Below are positions 32,395-42,553 of a DNA stretch of 64,000 nt, in pieces. Positions within the stretch are counted from its first letter, which is position 1. Every line of letters begins with the position of its first letter. The DNA comes from Nitzschia sp. pyKryTriq1. Taxonomy: Eukaryota; Bacillariophyta; Bacillariophyceae; Bacillariales; Bacillariaceae. The DNA lies in the NCBI GenBank assembly GCA_956465555.1, contig OY101118.1:3245751-3309750 (forward strand), given 5' to 3'. The notes under the pieces are model-generated. The model searched no databases. It was given only the letters and a program-made list of their open reading frames with translations, and was not told the DNA's origin. A program made the translations under genes and the position numbers.

Positions 32395-33999
32395 ATGGTC
32401 ATCTCAAGTCGTGATCAATCCTTCGAGAAAGTGGCTCCGGCTATCTATCGGAACGACAGCTATGCCAGCGAGAATTCGTCGAGAATGCTGGACGATGATA
32501 GCGCCTCTTCCTTTCGCCAGAAACGAATCCCCGCCAAGCAATCGTATGCCTTTATCGCCGCGGAGGCCAACAAGGCTACTTTAGCTGCTGCCAAAGAGGC
32601 CAAGGTTTCAGGCATGGAAGGAAAACAACGAATGGGCTTTTTGTCGTCGTTCCGGGCGAGGAAACAAAACAGGAGTAGCAACAACAAGGAGAAGATCGAG
32701 CAGCGAGAGAAAAAGGTAGTCGACGAGATCTGCAAAGATTCACGAAATCTTTTGCAAACGATTTCCGGCGATGATGACAACGGTTCCATCTCGGTCTCCT
32801 CGTCCGAGGATCGATCGGAAGAAACCTCCGTGGAAAGTAGATCTGTGATTGGTGCCCCGTCTCGTGGCGAAGGGCGTGAGCAAGAACCAATTCGCGAACC
32901 AAACACCGCTGATGAAGACGGCAATATCCGAACGCTTCCAAATGTGTTGCCCGTGGTAAGAGAAGACTCTGAATTGAATGATGAAGATGACGACGACGAT
33001 GATGATCAATCATCTCTCTATGATGACAGTGTTGCTACAGGAGATGAGTCGAGCACGGATCCCGAGCGACCCAGCAGGAGCGTCACACCGACAGCCATCA
33101 TTGCGGCTAATAATATGAAAACGAAGAAGAATTGGCTCCTTCGCATTCCGACATTCCAAAAGAATCGAACACACGACGACTCATCTTCATTGAAAGAGCT
33201 GGGTCAGCGTCATGATGTTCTTGATGTGAATGAGGATGATGATGACGAAGCTCATCAGTTGAAGAAGCGATCGTTCATTGTCATCGCTCCAACGACCTTT
33301 CAAGAACTACCCGAGAAGACACCTGTTGTCGAAAAAAAGAAAGGAAGAAGCCTTCTAGCACGCTCCTTTAGACGCAAGAATAATACCACCACCAACAACA
33401 ACAACATTCAGCGTTTTGACCCAGAGGATATCATTATAACGGAACTCCCCCCTCCAGCCTTTTCCTCTCACGAAGAGTCTGCTAATGCTACTCCTGCCGC
33501 TCCAGCAGAAGAACAACAAGTCTCGAAGAGCCAAGTGGTAGCAGACTATAGTGATGAGAAGGAGACCAACTCGGTGACAACAGCCCAATCTTCGACCATG
33601 GCGGTGGTGGATCATACTAATTCATCATGGTGCCACGTCCTGGGCAATGTGTGTTTCCTTGGACAACAAGCCGAGTGCCCTCATTGTCACGAGTCCGTCT
33701 ACAAGTGGAGCGGTCACATGAAGCAATACATGTATGACATTAACGACGAAACGTCACGCTGCCAGTACTTTCATGTCAACTGCCACTCGGAACGGACCGA
33801 AGTCGAAAAGAAAATGGCAGCAGTGCGTGAGGAATTCGACTTTCTCAATACGCGCTATACCGAAACGAGGAAGAAGGAAAAAGAGGAGGCTCGAAGAAAG
33901 AGAAACGAAGAAAAGGAGGCCCAGAAGAAGAAGCTGGACGGCTCGAGAAAGAGCAACCGAAAATGGAACTTTCTTGCTCGGAAAGAGAAGAAGAACTGA
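32395..33999 (+). CDS. Charged protein with C-x-H-C/H-x-x-C motif, cluster member 2
   Basis: 534 residues from ATG 32395. Not recognised. Most of the chain is acidic and basic blocks with Ser, Asp and Asn runs. LARSFRRKN and LSSFRARKQN are Arg/Lys-rich. The conserved part follows SSWCHVLGNVCFLGQQAE: C428-P-H-C431, 28 residues, H460-x-x-C463, then a long charged helix (EEFDFLNTRYTETRKKEK ... RKRNEEKEAQKKK) likely to form a coiled coil. The W-C-x-x-L-G lead-in, ligand spacing and following helix match member 1, although the rest does not align. No targeting signal is seen. Less simple-repeat sequence than in its neighbours makes this the best member for structure prediction. Confidence 0.8.
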   Translation: MVISSRDQSFEKVAPAIYRNDSYASENSSRMLDDDSASSFRQKRIPAKQSYAFIAAEANKATLAAAKEAKVSGMEGKQRMGFLSSFRARKQNRSSNNKEKIEQREKKVVDEICKDSRNLLQTISGDDDNGSISVSSSEDRSEETSVESRSVIGAPSRGEGREQEPIREPNTADEDGNIRTLPNVLPVVREDSELNDEDDDDDDDQSSLYDDSVATGDESSTDPERPSRSVTPTAIIAANNMKTKKNWLLRIPTFQKNRTHDDSSSLKELGQRHDVLDVNEDDDDEAHQLKKRSFIVIAPTTFQELPEKTPVVEKKKGRSLLARSFRRKNNTTTNNNNIQRFDPEDIIITELPPPAFSSHEESANATPAAPAEEQQVSKSQVVADYSDEKETNSVTTAQSSTMAVVDHTNSSWCHVLGNVCFLGQQAECPHCHESVYKWSGHMKQYMYDINDETSRCQYFHVNCHSERTEVEKKMAAVREEFDFLNTRYTETRKKEKEEARRKRNEEKEAQKKKLDGSRKSNRKWNFLARKEKKN

Positions 34000-35142
34000 A
34001 GTCCTACGACTTCATCAGATATTTATAATAATCATTCTTTTATGGTATAGCAGCCAAATGATAGCTAGTGAAGCAAGTACTATTCTATAAAGACAACACT
34101 GATAGCACTGTTCTAGCTACTCTAGTACTACTAGAGTTCAAATATATCAACCATGCAATTATATATTTCTCGATGAGAACCCTCCTGCGTAATCGACCAC
34201 ATGGTCTCCCTGATGGCTAGTACTACTACTACTACTAGTAGCAAACAGCTTGGCCGTTACCTCCAGCATGATGATGCTTCTCTACTACTACCATCGTCAA
34301 AGCAGTGTTCATCATGATTACTTCTCACGCCCACCAGAAACAGCAGCTGGTCGGTACCGTCCGTAAAACGAGTAGCGCTCTACTACCGCTTGTGTGTTCT
34401 GTAGCTTCAAAAGCATCGTAGAACATAACGCTGGCTTCAGGAGGCACCACCACCAGCTACTAGTTTAGTACGATGATAGTAGCTCTACTAGAGTAGCTAG
34501 TAGTACTTCTCTAGTAGTACCATCTACTAGACCTAGAGTAGATCTAGCTACCGGTAGAGCTCTACCTTTGCACTGCGTTTTCGTAGTAGATCTACCCAAC
34601 ATGGTACGAGTACATACCGGTACTGTAGTAGTAGGACTTGGGTAGTCACACCACTAACTATTGTAGTATTAGATACGTACCTGTGTTGCTGCTGGGCTCG
34701 TGGGAGAGCAGGCAGGGAATGTGCGTCGTGACCGTGCTGCGTGCATGCGTGACGGTCGCCAGTTCACGCTAAATAAATGTTTTCTGGCGACGAATGGCGA
34801 TGGAGCATGTATCGTTGATTTAAGCCCATGGGATTGACTGGCGCGCCTGGCGCGCATATTCAGGATTACTTAGCCAAACCTGCGTAAATGAGTCTATTTA
34901 TACCTATACAAATTGTATATATACATAAATTGTCACGCGTCACGATGCGCAGCTAGCGGGCCCACTTTTTCTTCGCTCTCGTCGCCATTTTGTAGTTCTT
35001 TTTCGTCGCACTGATAAAATGCATCGGATGCATACCCCCCCTCACCTGCTGCTTTTTTCAATTCAACTCCATCCAATCCAATCCAATCCAATCATCCATT
35101 CAACAAGTGTTACGTTATACTAGTTGTTTCGATTGATCGACC
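34000..35142. other. Spacer between cluster members 2 and 3
   Basis: CTAGTA/TACCGGTA-rich at 34110-34660. An inverted GGCGCGCC/TGGCGCGC stretch at about 34840-34855. TCCAA repeats at 35075-35093 precede the next start. No supported gene. Confidence 0.45.
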
Positions 35143-38100
35143 ATGGTGATTCAAACCAAACAAAGTAAGGCATCCGCCACACTTATTATCAACAACAACA
35201 ACAACGGCACCCGAAAGGCGACTTTTCCTTGGCAAAAGTCGTCCGACAGGCAACAGCAGCAGCAACAGCAGCAGCAGCAGCAGCAGCAGCGAGAACAAGA
35301 CGATGAAGTCGGCGGCGGCGGCATTATTGAGCGATATCCGTCTTTGAACTTGGACGAAAGCGTCGATATCAATGCCTTGATTATGAGCAATGACTCGCTA
35401 CTCTTTTCGGACGACGAAGAGAGAGATCCGCCACCAGCGCCGCATACGGCATCCATGGATACGAGAAGCACTCGGAATATTGATAATCGTGCTGCTGCTG
35501 CTGCTGCTGCGGGTCGTCGTCGTCTTTGTCAAGATCCAGAACGAGAACAACGGCCGCCCCGAGTTTTGCCGCATTCCATGTCACCAATCATCACTTGCTC
35601 ATCCACCAACAACAACAAAAAACACAACCACATTGAAATGGCTGCTGCTGCTCTTTATGACAGAGATCGTCGAGGAGAATCGACCCGACGCGCGAGAGGA
35701 TTCGTGTCGAGAAGCGGCGACGATGAAGACTTTCAAGATTCTTCCAAATATGTCAGTGAGCCCATGCTCGTATTTGATCCAGCCGAAAAGGCAACGATTG
35801 TGAGTACATCCTCTTTGTCGGAGATGTTGCTGTTCTTGTTGACATTTCCTCTATTTATACTGTCCGTCGTCACTCATACACTCCAATCAATATTATACTC
35901 ACCCTCTCACTTCTGTTCTTTCCATTCCCACATTTTTCAACAGCTTCAAGATCTCAATATCAAGGTTGAGCAACAGCAACCGCAACAACAAGAAGAACCA
36001 GCAGCAGCAGTGCCAAAGAAGAAACCCACCACACGGTCCTCCGATCCAAAGAAGACGGCAGTAGTACCCAAAGAGAATGCATCGCTCCCACCTCCCCCAC
36101 CACCACCTCCTCCTCCACCGCCAAAGGCCAAACACACTACTCCTCCTACTACTAGTAGTAGAGACCCAACAACGGGTACTCCAAATCGATGGTCCACATT
36201 TTCAAGTAGTGACCTACCCAAAGGTGGTGCTTGTTGCAATCACTGCTGTCAAGTCATCGAGAGGACCGGCGGCGGCGGCTGCATCAAGGAGTATCCCTTT
36301 GGGTATCACCACAAAAAGTCCATTCATATCTTTTATCATGAAGGATGTTATATTTCCAGGATTGAGGCCGAAATTCAAGTCAGCCAGGTACATAATGAAT
36401 TCATGATGATCTGTGAAAATCTCCGATCGGCCAGAAAGAACAACAAGACGAAGAAGAAAAGAAAGTCATCGTCTTCCCGTGCTGCGGCTGCTGCTGCTGA
36501 CCATACAGCGTCGTCGTCGCAAAGTGATGCCGGTGCTGCTACTGCTGCTACTGCTGCTGCTGCTGACAATAACAACAAAGATCAAGCACAAAAACAAGAC
36601 AAGATCAATGTCGTCAAGGAAATGGGATTCGAGACACTCCAGGAAGCGCCATCCAAGATTGAAAAGCAGAACAACAACAACAACAACAAGTCGTCATCGT
36701 CCGCCAAGGTCGTCCCACAAAATGCTTTGGCCACACGACCAAAGGCTGATCAACCTCAAGAGACAGTTCAAGGACCTTCGGCAGACTTGAATGCTGCTGC
36801 TCTCAAAAGCAAGAAACAACGCCGCCGTTCTGTCTCCAAGGATTCGAAGAAACGTCAAGGTGCTTCTTCAGAGACGAAACGCGCTACTAGTAGTACTTCC
36901 GAACCCAAGAAGCAGATACAAAAGACAAACTCTACTCAAAAGATCAAACAAGCCACTCAAAAGATGAAACAAGATGCTGCTGCTGCTGCCGCCAAGAAGA
37001 AAGCAATATTCACCAAGAATAAAAAGGCTACCTCTGATGCGGTCTCTGTTTCCAGTCGCAGCACCAAGAAGTCCAATGTCTCCAACGTTTCCACTGGCAG
37101 TATTTTTCGAGGATGGCTACGACCTACTGCTGACAAAGAGGTGGGTGCTGATGCGGTCTCCGTTTCTAGTCGAAGCACGAGTAAGAAGTCCACTCGATCT
37201 CGATCCACCGAAACTCCCAAGCGACAGCAAAAGAAGGTCTCAAAGGATAACAAAAAGGCTGTGATTGATACGGTCTCTGTTTCTAGTCGAAGCACTAAAA
37301 AGTCGAGTCGATCCACCGAAGATCGTACACGACGAGGTCTTTTCCGTAGACGGTCGCAATCCAATATGACCCGTTCCAAGGCATCGGCCTCCCCATCCCC
37401 CAGACCCAAGAAGGAAGTCCAGAAGGTACAGAAGACCACTCAGAAAGTCCAGAACGTTCCGCAGGTTCAAAAGGTGCAGCCGGCTCCGAAGCAGCAGCAA
37501 CAACCAAAGAAAGATGTCAACACCCAAAAGGCCACTCGCGTTGTTCGGAAAGAGCCAGAAGAAGAGAGAGAGTACTCTATCCGAATCTCGAGTCCGGACC
37601 GTATGCTTCTGTACGATGATCGCGGGAACGTAAAAGCAGAACGATTCAAAGAACGTCAAGTCAAGCCCAACAAACTGCCGCCTGTCAAGCCGCGGTCTCC
37701 ACCGAAGAAACTCATAAAATATGAGTACAGCTCAAGTGATTCATCGGATGATTTTTCCGACAGCTGTGGCAGCAGCTACACTGACAGCTACAGCGAGGAT
37801 GACAGCGTCATTTCAACTAGCAGTAGTGGAAGTAGCGATTCCAGCAGCAGCACCTGCGACGATTCTTACGATGAGAGCTACAACAGCCGACGACGATCCA
37901 GCAGCCGAGGTCGTGGACGCGAACGAAGTCGCAGTCAGAGTCGAAAACCGGCCCCAGTGGTCCCATTCATCCCTGTTACATTCGAGCTTCGTCCTCGTGG
38001 TTCTCTATCACCCCCTCGCAAACGTGGAAGTAGCAGTAGAGGAGAACGGACCGTTGACCACCGCCGTGTTGGTGGCTCCGAACGAGGCGAGCGCCGCGTC

Positions 38101-38439
38101 TTTCGCGACGAGAGTGTCAGACGATCTTCTCGTGGTGTAAGTTCCGAGCGAGGCGAGCGTCGCATCTTTAGTGGAACAGAGGCGCGAAAACCTCCTCCAC
38201 GCGCCGCCGTATCGGAACGAGGGGAGCGCCGAGTCTTTCGAGATGAGAGTGCACGTCGCTCTTCATCTCGTGCTGTAAGTTCCGAGCGAGGGGAGCGTCG
38301 TTCCGTCCCCCTCGACGATGGAAGCCTGCATTCCAGAAAGTCGGCTCATTCAAAACGATCCTCTCGATCAAGCGACAGTCCAAAGCAGCAGCCTGCTGCT
38401 AAGAAATCCCAAGGCCTATTCTCCCTCTGGGGGCTATAG
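35143..38439 (+). CDS. Charged protein with C-x-H-C/H-x-x-C motif, cluster member 3 (two exons)
   Basis: The frame is open for 1098 codons from ATG 35143. I infer a 144-bp intron at 35800-35943 with GTGAGT donor and CAACAG acceptor, in phase 0 and without stops. Removing it gives 1050 residues and deletes a hydrophobic stretch that would otherwise look like a membrane segment. Conserved motif (spliced numbering): C317-N-H-C320, 30 residues, H351-x-x-C354, then VHNEFMMICENLRSARKNNK, as in members 1 and 2. Downstream lie Lys/Ser-rich sequences with three DxVSVSSRST units, a 40-residue Ser/Asp-rich acidic block, an Arg/Ser-rich part resembling SR proteins (RGRGRERSRSQSRK), and four S-E-R-G-E-R-R units. 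This suggests a highly charged, phosphorylation-prone nuclear or scaffold protein (inference). The function is unknown. Confidence 0.82.
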   Translation: MVIQTKQSKASATLIINNNNNGTRKATFPWQKSSDRQQQQQQQQQQQQQREQDDEVGGGGIIERYPSLNLDESVDINALIMSNDSLLFSDDEERDPPPAPHTASMDTRSTRNIDNRAAAAAAAGRRRLCQDPEREQRPPRVLPHSMSPIITCSSTNNNKKHNHIEMAAAALYDRDRRGESTRRARGFVSRSGDDEDFQDSSKYVSEPMLVFDPAEKATIVSTSSLSEMLLFLLTFPLFILSVVTHTLQSILYSPSHFCSFHSHIFQQLQDLNIKVEQQQPQQQEEPAAAVPKKKPTTRSSDPKKTAVVPKENASLPPPPPPPPPPPPKAKHTTPPTTSSRDPTTGTPNRWSTFSSSDLPKGGACCNHCCQVIERTGGGGCIKEYPFGYHHKKSIHIFYHEGCYISRIEAEIQVSQVHNEFMMICENLRSARKNNKTKKKRKSSSSRAAAAAADHTASSSQSDAGAATAATAAAADNNNKDQAQKQDKINVVKEMGFETLQEAPSKIEKQNNNNNNKSSSSAKVVPQNALATRPKADQPQETVQGPSADLNAAALKSKKQRRRSVSKDSKKRQGASSETKRATSSTSEPKKQIQKTNSTQKIKQATQKMKQDAAAAAAKKKAIFTKNKKATSDAVSVSSRSTKKSNVSNVSTGSIFRGWLRPTADKEVGADAVSVSSRSTSKKSTRSRSTETPKRQQKKVSKDNKKAVIDTVSVSSRSTKKSSRSTEDRTRRGLFRRRSQSNMTRSKASASPSPRPKKEVQKVQKTTQKVQNVPQVQKVQPAPKQQQQPKKDVNTQKATRVVRKEPEEEREYSIRISSPDRMLLYDDRGNVKAERFKERQVKPNKLPPVKPRSPPKKLIKYEYSSSDSSDDFSDSCGSSYTDSYSEDDSVISTSSSGSSDSSSSTCDDSYDESYNSRRRSSSRGRGRERSRSQSRKPAPVVPFIPVTFELRPRGSLSPPRKRGSSSRGERTVDHRRVGGSERGERRVFRDESVRRSSRGVSSERGERRIFSGTEARKPPPRAAVSERGERRVFRDESARRSSSRAVSSERGERRSVPLDDGSLHSRKSAHSKRSSRSSDSPKQQPAAKKSQGLFSLWGL
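35800..35943 (+). other. Probable intron, 144 bp, stop-free
   Basis: Donor GTGAGTACATC, pyrimidine-rich tail, acceptor TTTTTCAACAG. The translation across it is hydrophobic and Phe/Leu-rich, unlike the charged protein around it. The length is a multiple of three, so retention would keep the frame. Confidence 0.8.
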
Positions 38440-38831
38440 TTATAGCCGGATACCAACAAACAACGTTCAATCACCAGTCAAGACTTTGTTTCTTTTTTTG
38501 TTCATTCTTCTCCTCTTCGGAGCTTTCAAAAACGGCATCCCAATCCTGTTAAAATCAATAGATACTACTAGATCGTGGATTATATTATTTGAATGACCAT
38601 GATGGGTCTTTGACATTATTAGCTAGTACGTACTTTATCATCATTATATGAATTGAGACATCATGAAGTGTATATCCTTTTGGTTGTGCTTCACTTTAGC
38701 CGAATCGCTGCAGATTCTATGCGATCGTCATGATCACAACAATGCACATTGAAGAATCGTTGTTTTGATAGCTATCCTACCAGTAGGAGCTAGTAAGTAC
38801 TGGTACTGTGCTCCTACTAGTAGCTAGTAGT
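38440..38831. other. Spacer between convergent genes
   Basis: 3' flanks of a plus-strand and a minus-strand gene. A short CTAGTA cluster near 38795-38832. No gene. Confidence 0.5.
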
Positions 38832-39412
38832 CTACATTTCGTCGTCCTCTTTTTCATCGTCCACGATATCCAGTAGAAAGCGAATCGTCTCATCGCATGC
38901 CTTTTGTTGTTGATCAGTGTACGAAATATTCGTACCATCGCCATCGCTATCCGCAGCAGCGGATGCCGAGGATGATGATGATTCGGATGGTGACGATGAC
39001 GATGATGAGGAGGATGATCCCACCCACGTCGATTCATAGCTTGCAAATCCATGATGTGTCCCACCCTCGATCCATTTCGTAATGGTTTCAGTACCATGAT
39101 TCGGAAAGTGTTGATCAAATTCTTCTTGCCTCGATATCATTTGTTGCACAAAGGTATCTCGAGTCGCTTGGAGCCGTAGAATCGTTGGTGTTGGTCGACC
39201 TGTGGCATTGCGGAATACAGGTAAACATGCGTCTGACAAATCGGTAGACATGTCCACCATTGCTGCAACTCCCCACAATACTAGCTTGTTCACTTGAATA
39301 GCATTGTTGTTTTTGTTGGAATGGTCGGTCGATGGTGGTGACGATGATGATGATGTTCCTGCTGTTGCTGCTGTTTTCGGTCCTTCTTTGGGGGAGTTTG
39401 ATAGTAGTAGTA

Positions 39413-39458
<46 letters not shown>

Positions 39459-40259
39459 CTGCTGCTGTTGTTGTAGTAACAGCAAATCTCGATACAAGTG
39501 CATGGCACCAAAGGCTCCTGCCGAATGACCCAATATATTCCATTGAAACGACGACGACGTATTAGTAGTAGTAGATGTACTATCGGTTGCTCCGTCTTGT
39601 TGTTGTTGTTGTTGTTGTTGCATTTTCTTTGTTGTTGTAGGATAATGATAATGATGATGATGATGATGATAATGATGATAATATTCTCGTTCGACTTTAC
39701 GACATAGTCTCGTCATGGAAGTCGCATCGGCACCTAAATGAACATGGGCAAATCGCAAGGGTTCCATTGACGCTACTACCACAACAAAACCGGCATTGGA
39801 AAGTCGTTCGGCGACTTGACTATATGCCACATGAGGAATACCAAAACCAGGCAATAGTAGAATGGCTTGGGTTGCTGCTGCCGGTGCTGAAGATAATGAT
39901 GATGATGATGCTGCCGGTACTGCTGCTGCTGCTGATGATGGTGGTGGTGGTGGCCAGTAGACATCGTATCTTCGATGTCGAGTCACTCGTGCTACTCCTA
40001 GTACTTGTCCTTGTTGTTCTTGTGTCCCATCTTCCTGATGTTGTAATAATGCTGATGATGATGATGATGATGATAATAATCGTTCGAGGGTTTCATATGC
40101 ACTGGGTAGTGCCGGCATGCGTCCGGTATAATAAAATCGTAAGGGTCCATATAAATAGCGACATTGTTGAAGGAACGGAAGGATTCCGGCACCCCATACC
40201 CATGGTGATAACAATAGAACGGGAGCGACAATCGATTTTAGGATTTGAACAAACACCAA
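38832..40259 (-). CDS. Alpha/beta hydrolase (serine hydrolase)
   Basis: Serine hydrolase of the alpha/beta fold. The coordinates cover the coding-like frame, whose 5' edge is a TTG. The first ATG inside is at 40118 (428 residues). Motifs in frame numbering: AILLLPGFGIPH (132-143, oxyanion strand), nucleophile elbow G-H-S246-A-G within NILGHSAGAFGAMH, and a late GGTHHGFASY with the likely catalytic His. The core resembles the dienelactone-hydrolase or plant chloroplast lipase-like group. The substrate is unknown. The sequence ahead of ATG 40118 (ILKSIVAPVLLLSPWVWGAG) is a good membrane or targeting segment, so I suspect the true start lies in an upstream exon. One in-frame TAA at 40365 separates it from the frame 40365-41174. 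Gln, His and Ser runs interrupt the domain. Confidence 0.8.
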
Positions 40260-40364
40260 GAGGAGGATCCCAAAAGAATTGTTTTGGTTGTTGTTGTTGT
40301 GGTTGTTGATGTTGTAGTTGTTGGAGAGTACTCCCGCTGATAATTCAGATAATGCTGATAATGC

Positions 40365-41174
40365 TTATGGCGATTCAAAGGGCGGTGGTCGTAGTAGTAG
40401 TAGTTCTTGTGGTGGTCCATTGTTGTTGTTGTTGTTGTTGTTGTTATGACGCCGAAGAAGAAGAAGAAGAAGCATGCTGCTCATCCTACTTCTAAAAGTA
40501 GTAGTAGTATTACTACTCATCATGTCCCGAGCACCAGCACCAGCACCAGCATGGGCATAATTATAATACCGTTGAAAGGCCAAGGCTAGTAGTAGTAGCC
40601 ATGGAATAACAATGGCCGCCATGGATCGAAGAAAGGGTAGGATATGAAAGGGAGTAAAGACGCTCTTGGTTTGGCAAATCAGAATTCCGTACCACGTCCG
40701 TGGCGACAACAAGACAACAAGTACTTGTAATCGATCGTGGAACATCTTCATCTTCATCATCATCATTCTCATTATCATTTTCATCAGCCTCACTGTCATC
40801 ATTATCAGATTGTTATTGTAAAGTCCTCGTGCTGCTGCTTGTAATAGTGCAGAAACATAATAATAATTGGAAGGAGATGAGGTTGTAACCGCATCAGTAA
40901 CAGCAGCAGTAGCAGCAGCAGCATCATCATCAGTGGTGGTAGCGTTGGTGGTAGCATTGGTATTGGCCTTGGCAAGAAACACCGCCGCTGCCGTTGAGGA
41001 CGACGACGCCGATGGAGGAGTACTATCATTCCTGTTGTTCATGGATGATGATGATGATGATGATGATGACGATGATGATGCCAGGAGGAAGATTAGTCGA
41101 GTAGCGACGACGACATCTTGCTGCAAAATTCGAGTTGCAATACTACTACCGGTAGTAATAGTTGCACTCATCAT
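40365..41174 (-). CDS. Membrane ORF, possibly 5' part of the hydrolase gene
   Basis: 269 codons from ATG 41174, same frame as the hydrolase that follows at 40259. Low-complexity Ser, Asn and Ala/Thr stretches surround two hydrophobic parts: a Met/Ile-rich segment followed by RLQVLVVLLSP, and SMAAIVIPWLLLLALAFQ. The stretch LLSPRTWYGI ... ILPFLRS resembles LLSPWVWGAGILPFLQQ at the start of the hydrolase, so either the region was duplicated or the two ORFs are alternative exons of one gene. A separate membrane protein is also possible. No catalytic motif. Confidence 0.45.
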   Translation of the reverse strand: MMSATITTGSSIATRILQQDVVVATRLIFLLASSSSSSSSSSSSMNNRNDSTPPSASSSSTAAAVFLAKANTNATTNATTTDDDAAAATAAVTDAVTTSSPSNYYYVSALLQAAARGLYNNNLIMMTVRLMKMIMRMMMMKMKMFHDRLQVLVVLLSPRTWYGILICQTKSVFTPFHILPFLRSMAAIVIPWLLLLALAFQRYYNYAHAGAGAGARDMMSSNTTTTFRSRMSSMLLLLLLRRHNNNNNNNNNGPPQELLLLRPPPFESP

Positions 41175-41198
41175 ACTGATGACATGTACAGATGTTTG

Positions 41199-41233
41199 TA
41201 ATGTAATAATAATAATAATAATAATAATAATAG
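41199..41233. repeat. AAT trinucleotide microsatellite
   Basis: About ten AAT units upstream of the minus-strand frame that starts at 41174. Confidence 0.85.
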
Positions 41234-42553
41234 TAAAGGACCACCAAACTCTGCAAAGGCGTAGACGCTATCTACTGGAGTAGAGTAGTAGCAATCTTGC
41301 TACTAGTAGAGGTCGTACAGAGGATGACTGACTGACTGACTGAAGCGTCGTCGGGTGGGGTATATGTATGTTGTGCAGATGAATTGCAATTCTACTGCAT
41401 ATTGCGAAGCAATGATTAATGATGAATGATGACATGCAACGACGACGACGACCAACTGTGGCTGCACGTAATATAGCATTCATCCTTTTTCCCCCTTCTT
41501 TTTCGCCTTGCGATTTTTCATTCCGACTGATATGAGGACTCCTCGCACTCTACTCTACTCTATCTACCGGTACTCGACTCGTACCGGCGTACACGTACGG
41601 GGGGCAGTGCGGCGCGGCGAGGGTCTACCGGCACTGGGGTAGAGTGTACGTACGTACCAGCACACCGGTACCCCCACGCCGTAGCTCTCAGCGTGGTAAC
41701 ACTACCGGTACGTCTGTAGCGTTCGTTGTATTCTCATGCATTATTATTATGGCTCATTATTAGTCTACTAGTAGAGATTTTTTATTCTCGCGATCTTTGG
41801 CATTCGCACGTTCAACTTATGATCGCCGTCTGTACTTGTACCGGCACGTGTACGGTACGTGTACGAATGAAGAATTTCGATCCTGCAGCTAGCAGGCGGC
41901 GTGACAAGTGACACGTGACATACAGTACGCACGTCTGCAAAAGAAAACACTGGTGTCGGGTCCGCCCGGGGTCCGGCCTTCTTCTTCGTCGGTATACGTA
42001 GCTAGCTAGTGCGTACATACTGAACGTAGTAGTCACCACCCCCACGTCGCACACGCCGCTCTATCCACAGTACATCATCTTTCAAACATGGTGGGAAGAA
42101 GGAGCTCGAATGATGATGTGTTTTGACGTCAGTACGTACTGTAAAACTATTGCGATCTTTGGGTGGCTGGGACAAGAAGGACGGCGGCATGATACTACTC
42201 GTCCTTTGCTACTACCGGTAGTACCACCAGTACAGTACCAGATACAGCAGCAGCAGCAGCAGTACGACCGGTAGTACTTGTAACTACTCGGGTAGTACCA
42301 GAGGATCACCAGAGTACTTCTACCACTCTAGTAGTAGTACTACTGCTGCTTCTGATTCCTCCTAAAAAAGAAGCGAGAAATGAAGAAGCAGAGAGTACGT
42401 ACTAGTAGTACTAGACAGTGGTCGTCGTCGTTGTATAAAGCGAAGAATTTAGTAGTAGTTACTTGTTGTGGTTAAAGCAAGTAGTAGTACCACGTTGTTT
42501 AGTAGTACTAGTACTACTAGACAGACGAAGATCCTCTTCTTCCCATCATCAGA
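41234..42553. other. Spacer rich in GTAC and CCGG palindromes, with one TGACGTCA
   Basis: TACCGGTA/GTACCGG motifs are dense at 41560-41720 and 41830-41870. A TGACGTCA palindrome lies at 42124-42131 in a context similar to the two sites upstream of the MMSDH gene. No gene is supported on either strand. Confidence 0.45.
42124..42131. promoter_or_regulatory. TGACGTCA palindrome (CRE-like)
   Basis: TTTTGACGTCA is followed after about 25 bases by TTGCGATCTTTGGG, as at 46780. No clear target gene; the nearest start is over 700 bases away. Confidence 0.35.

Noticed and set aside
35821-35940. Membrane segment in cluster member 3
   Set aside because: The hydrophobic stretch lies exactly between GTGAGT and CAACAG, so it is translated intron.
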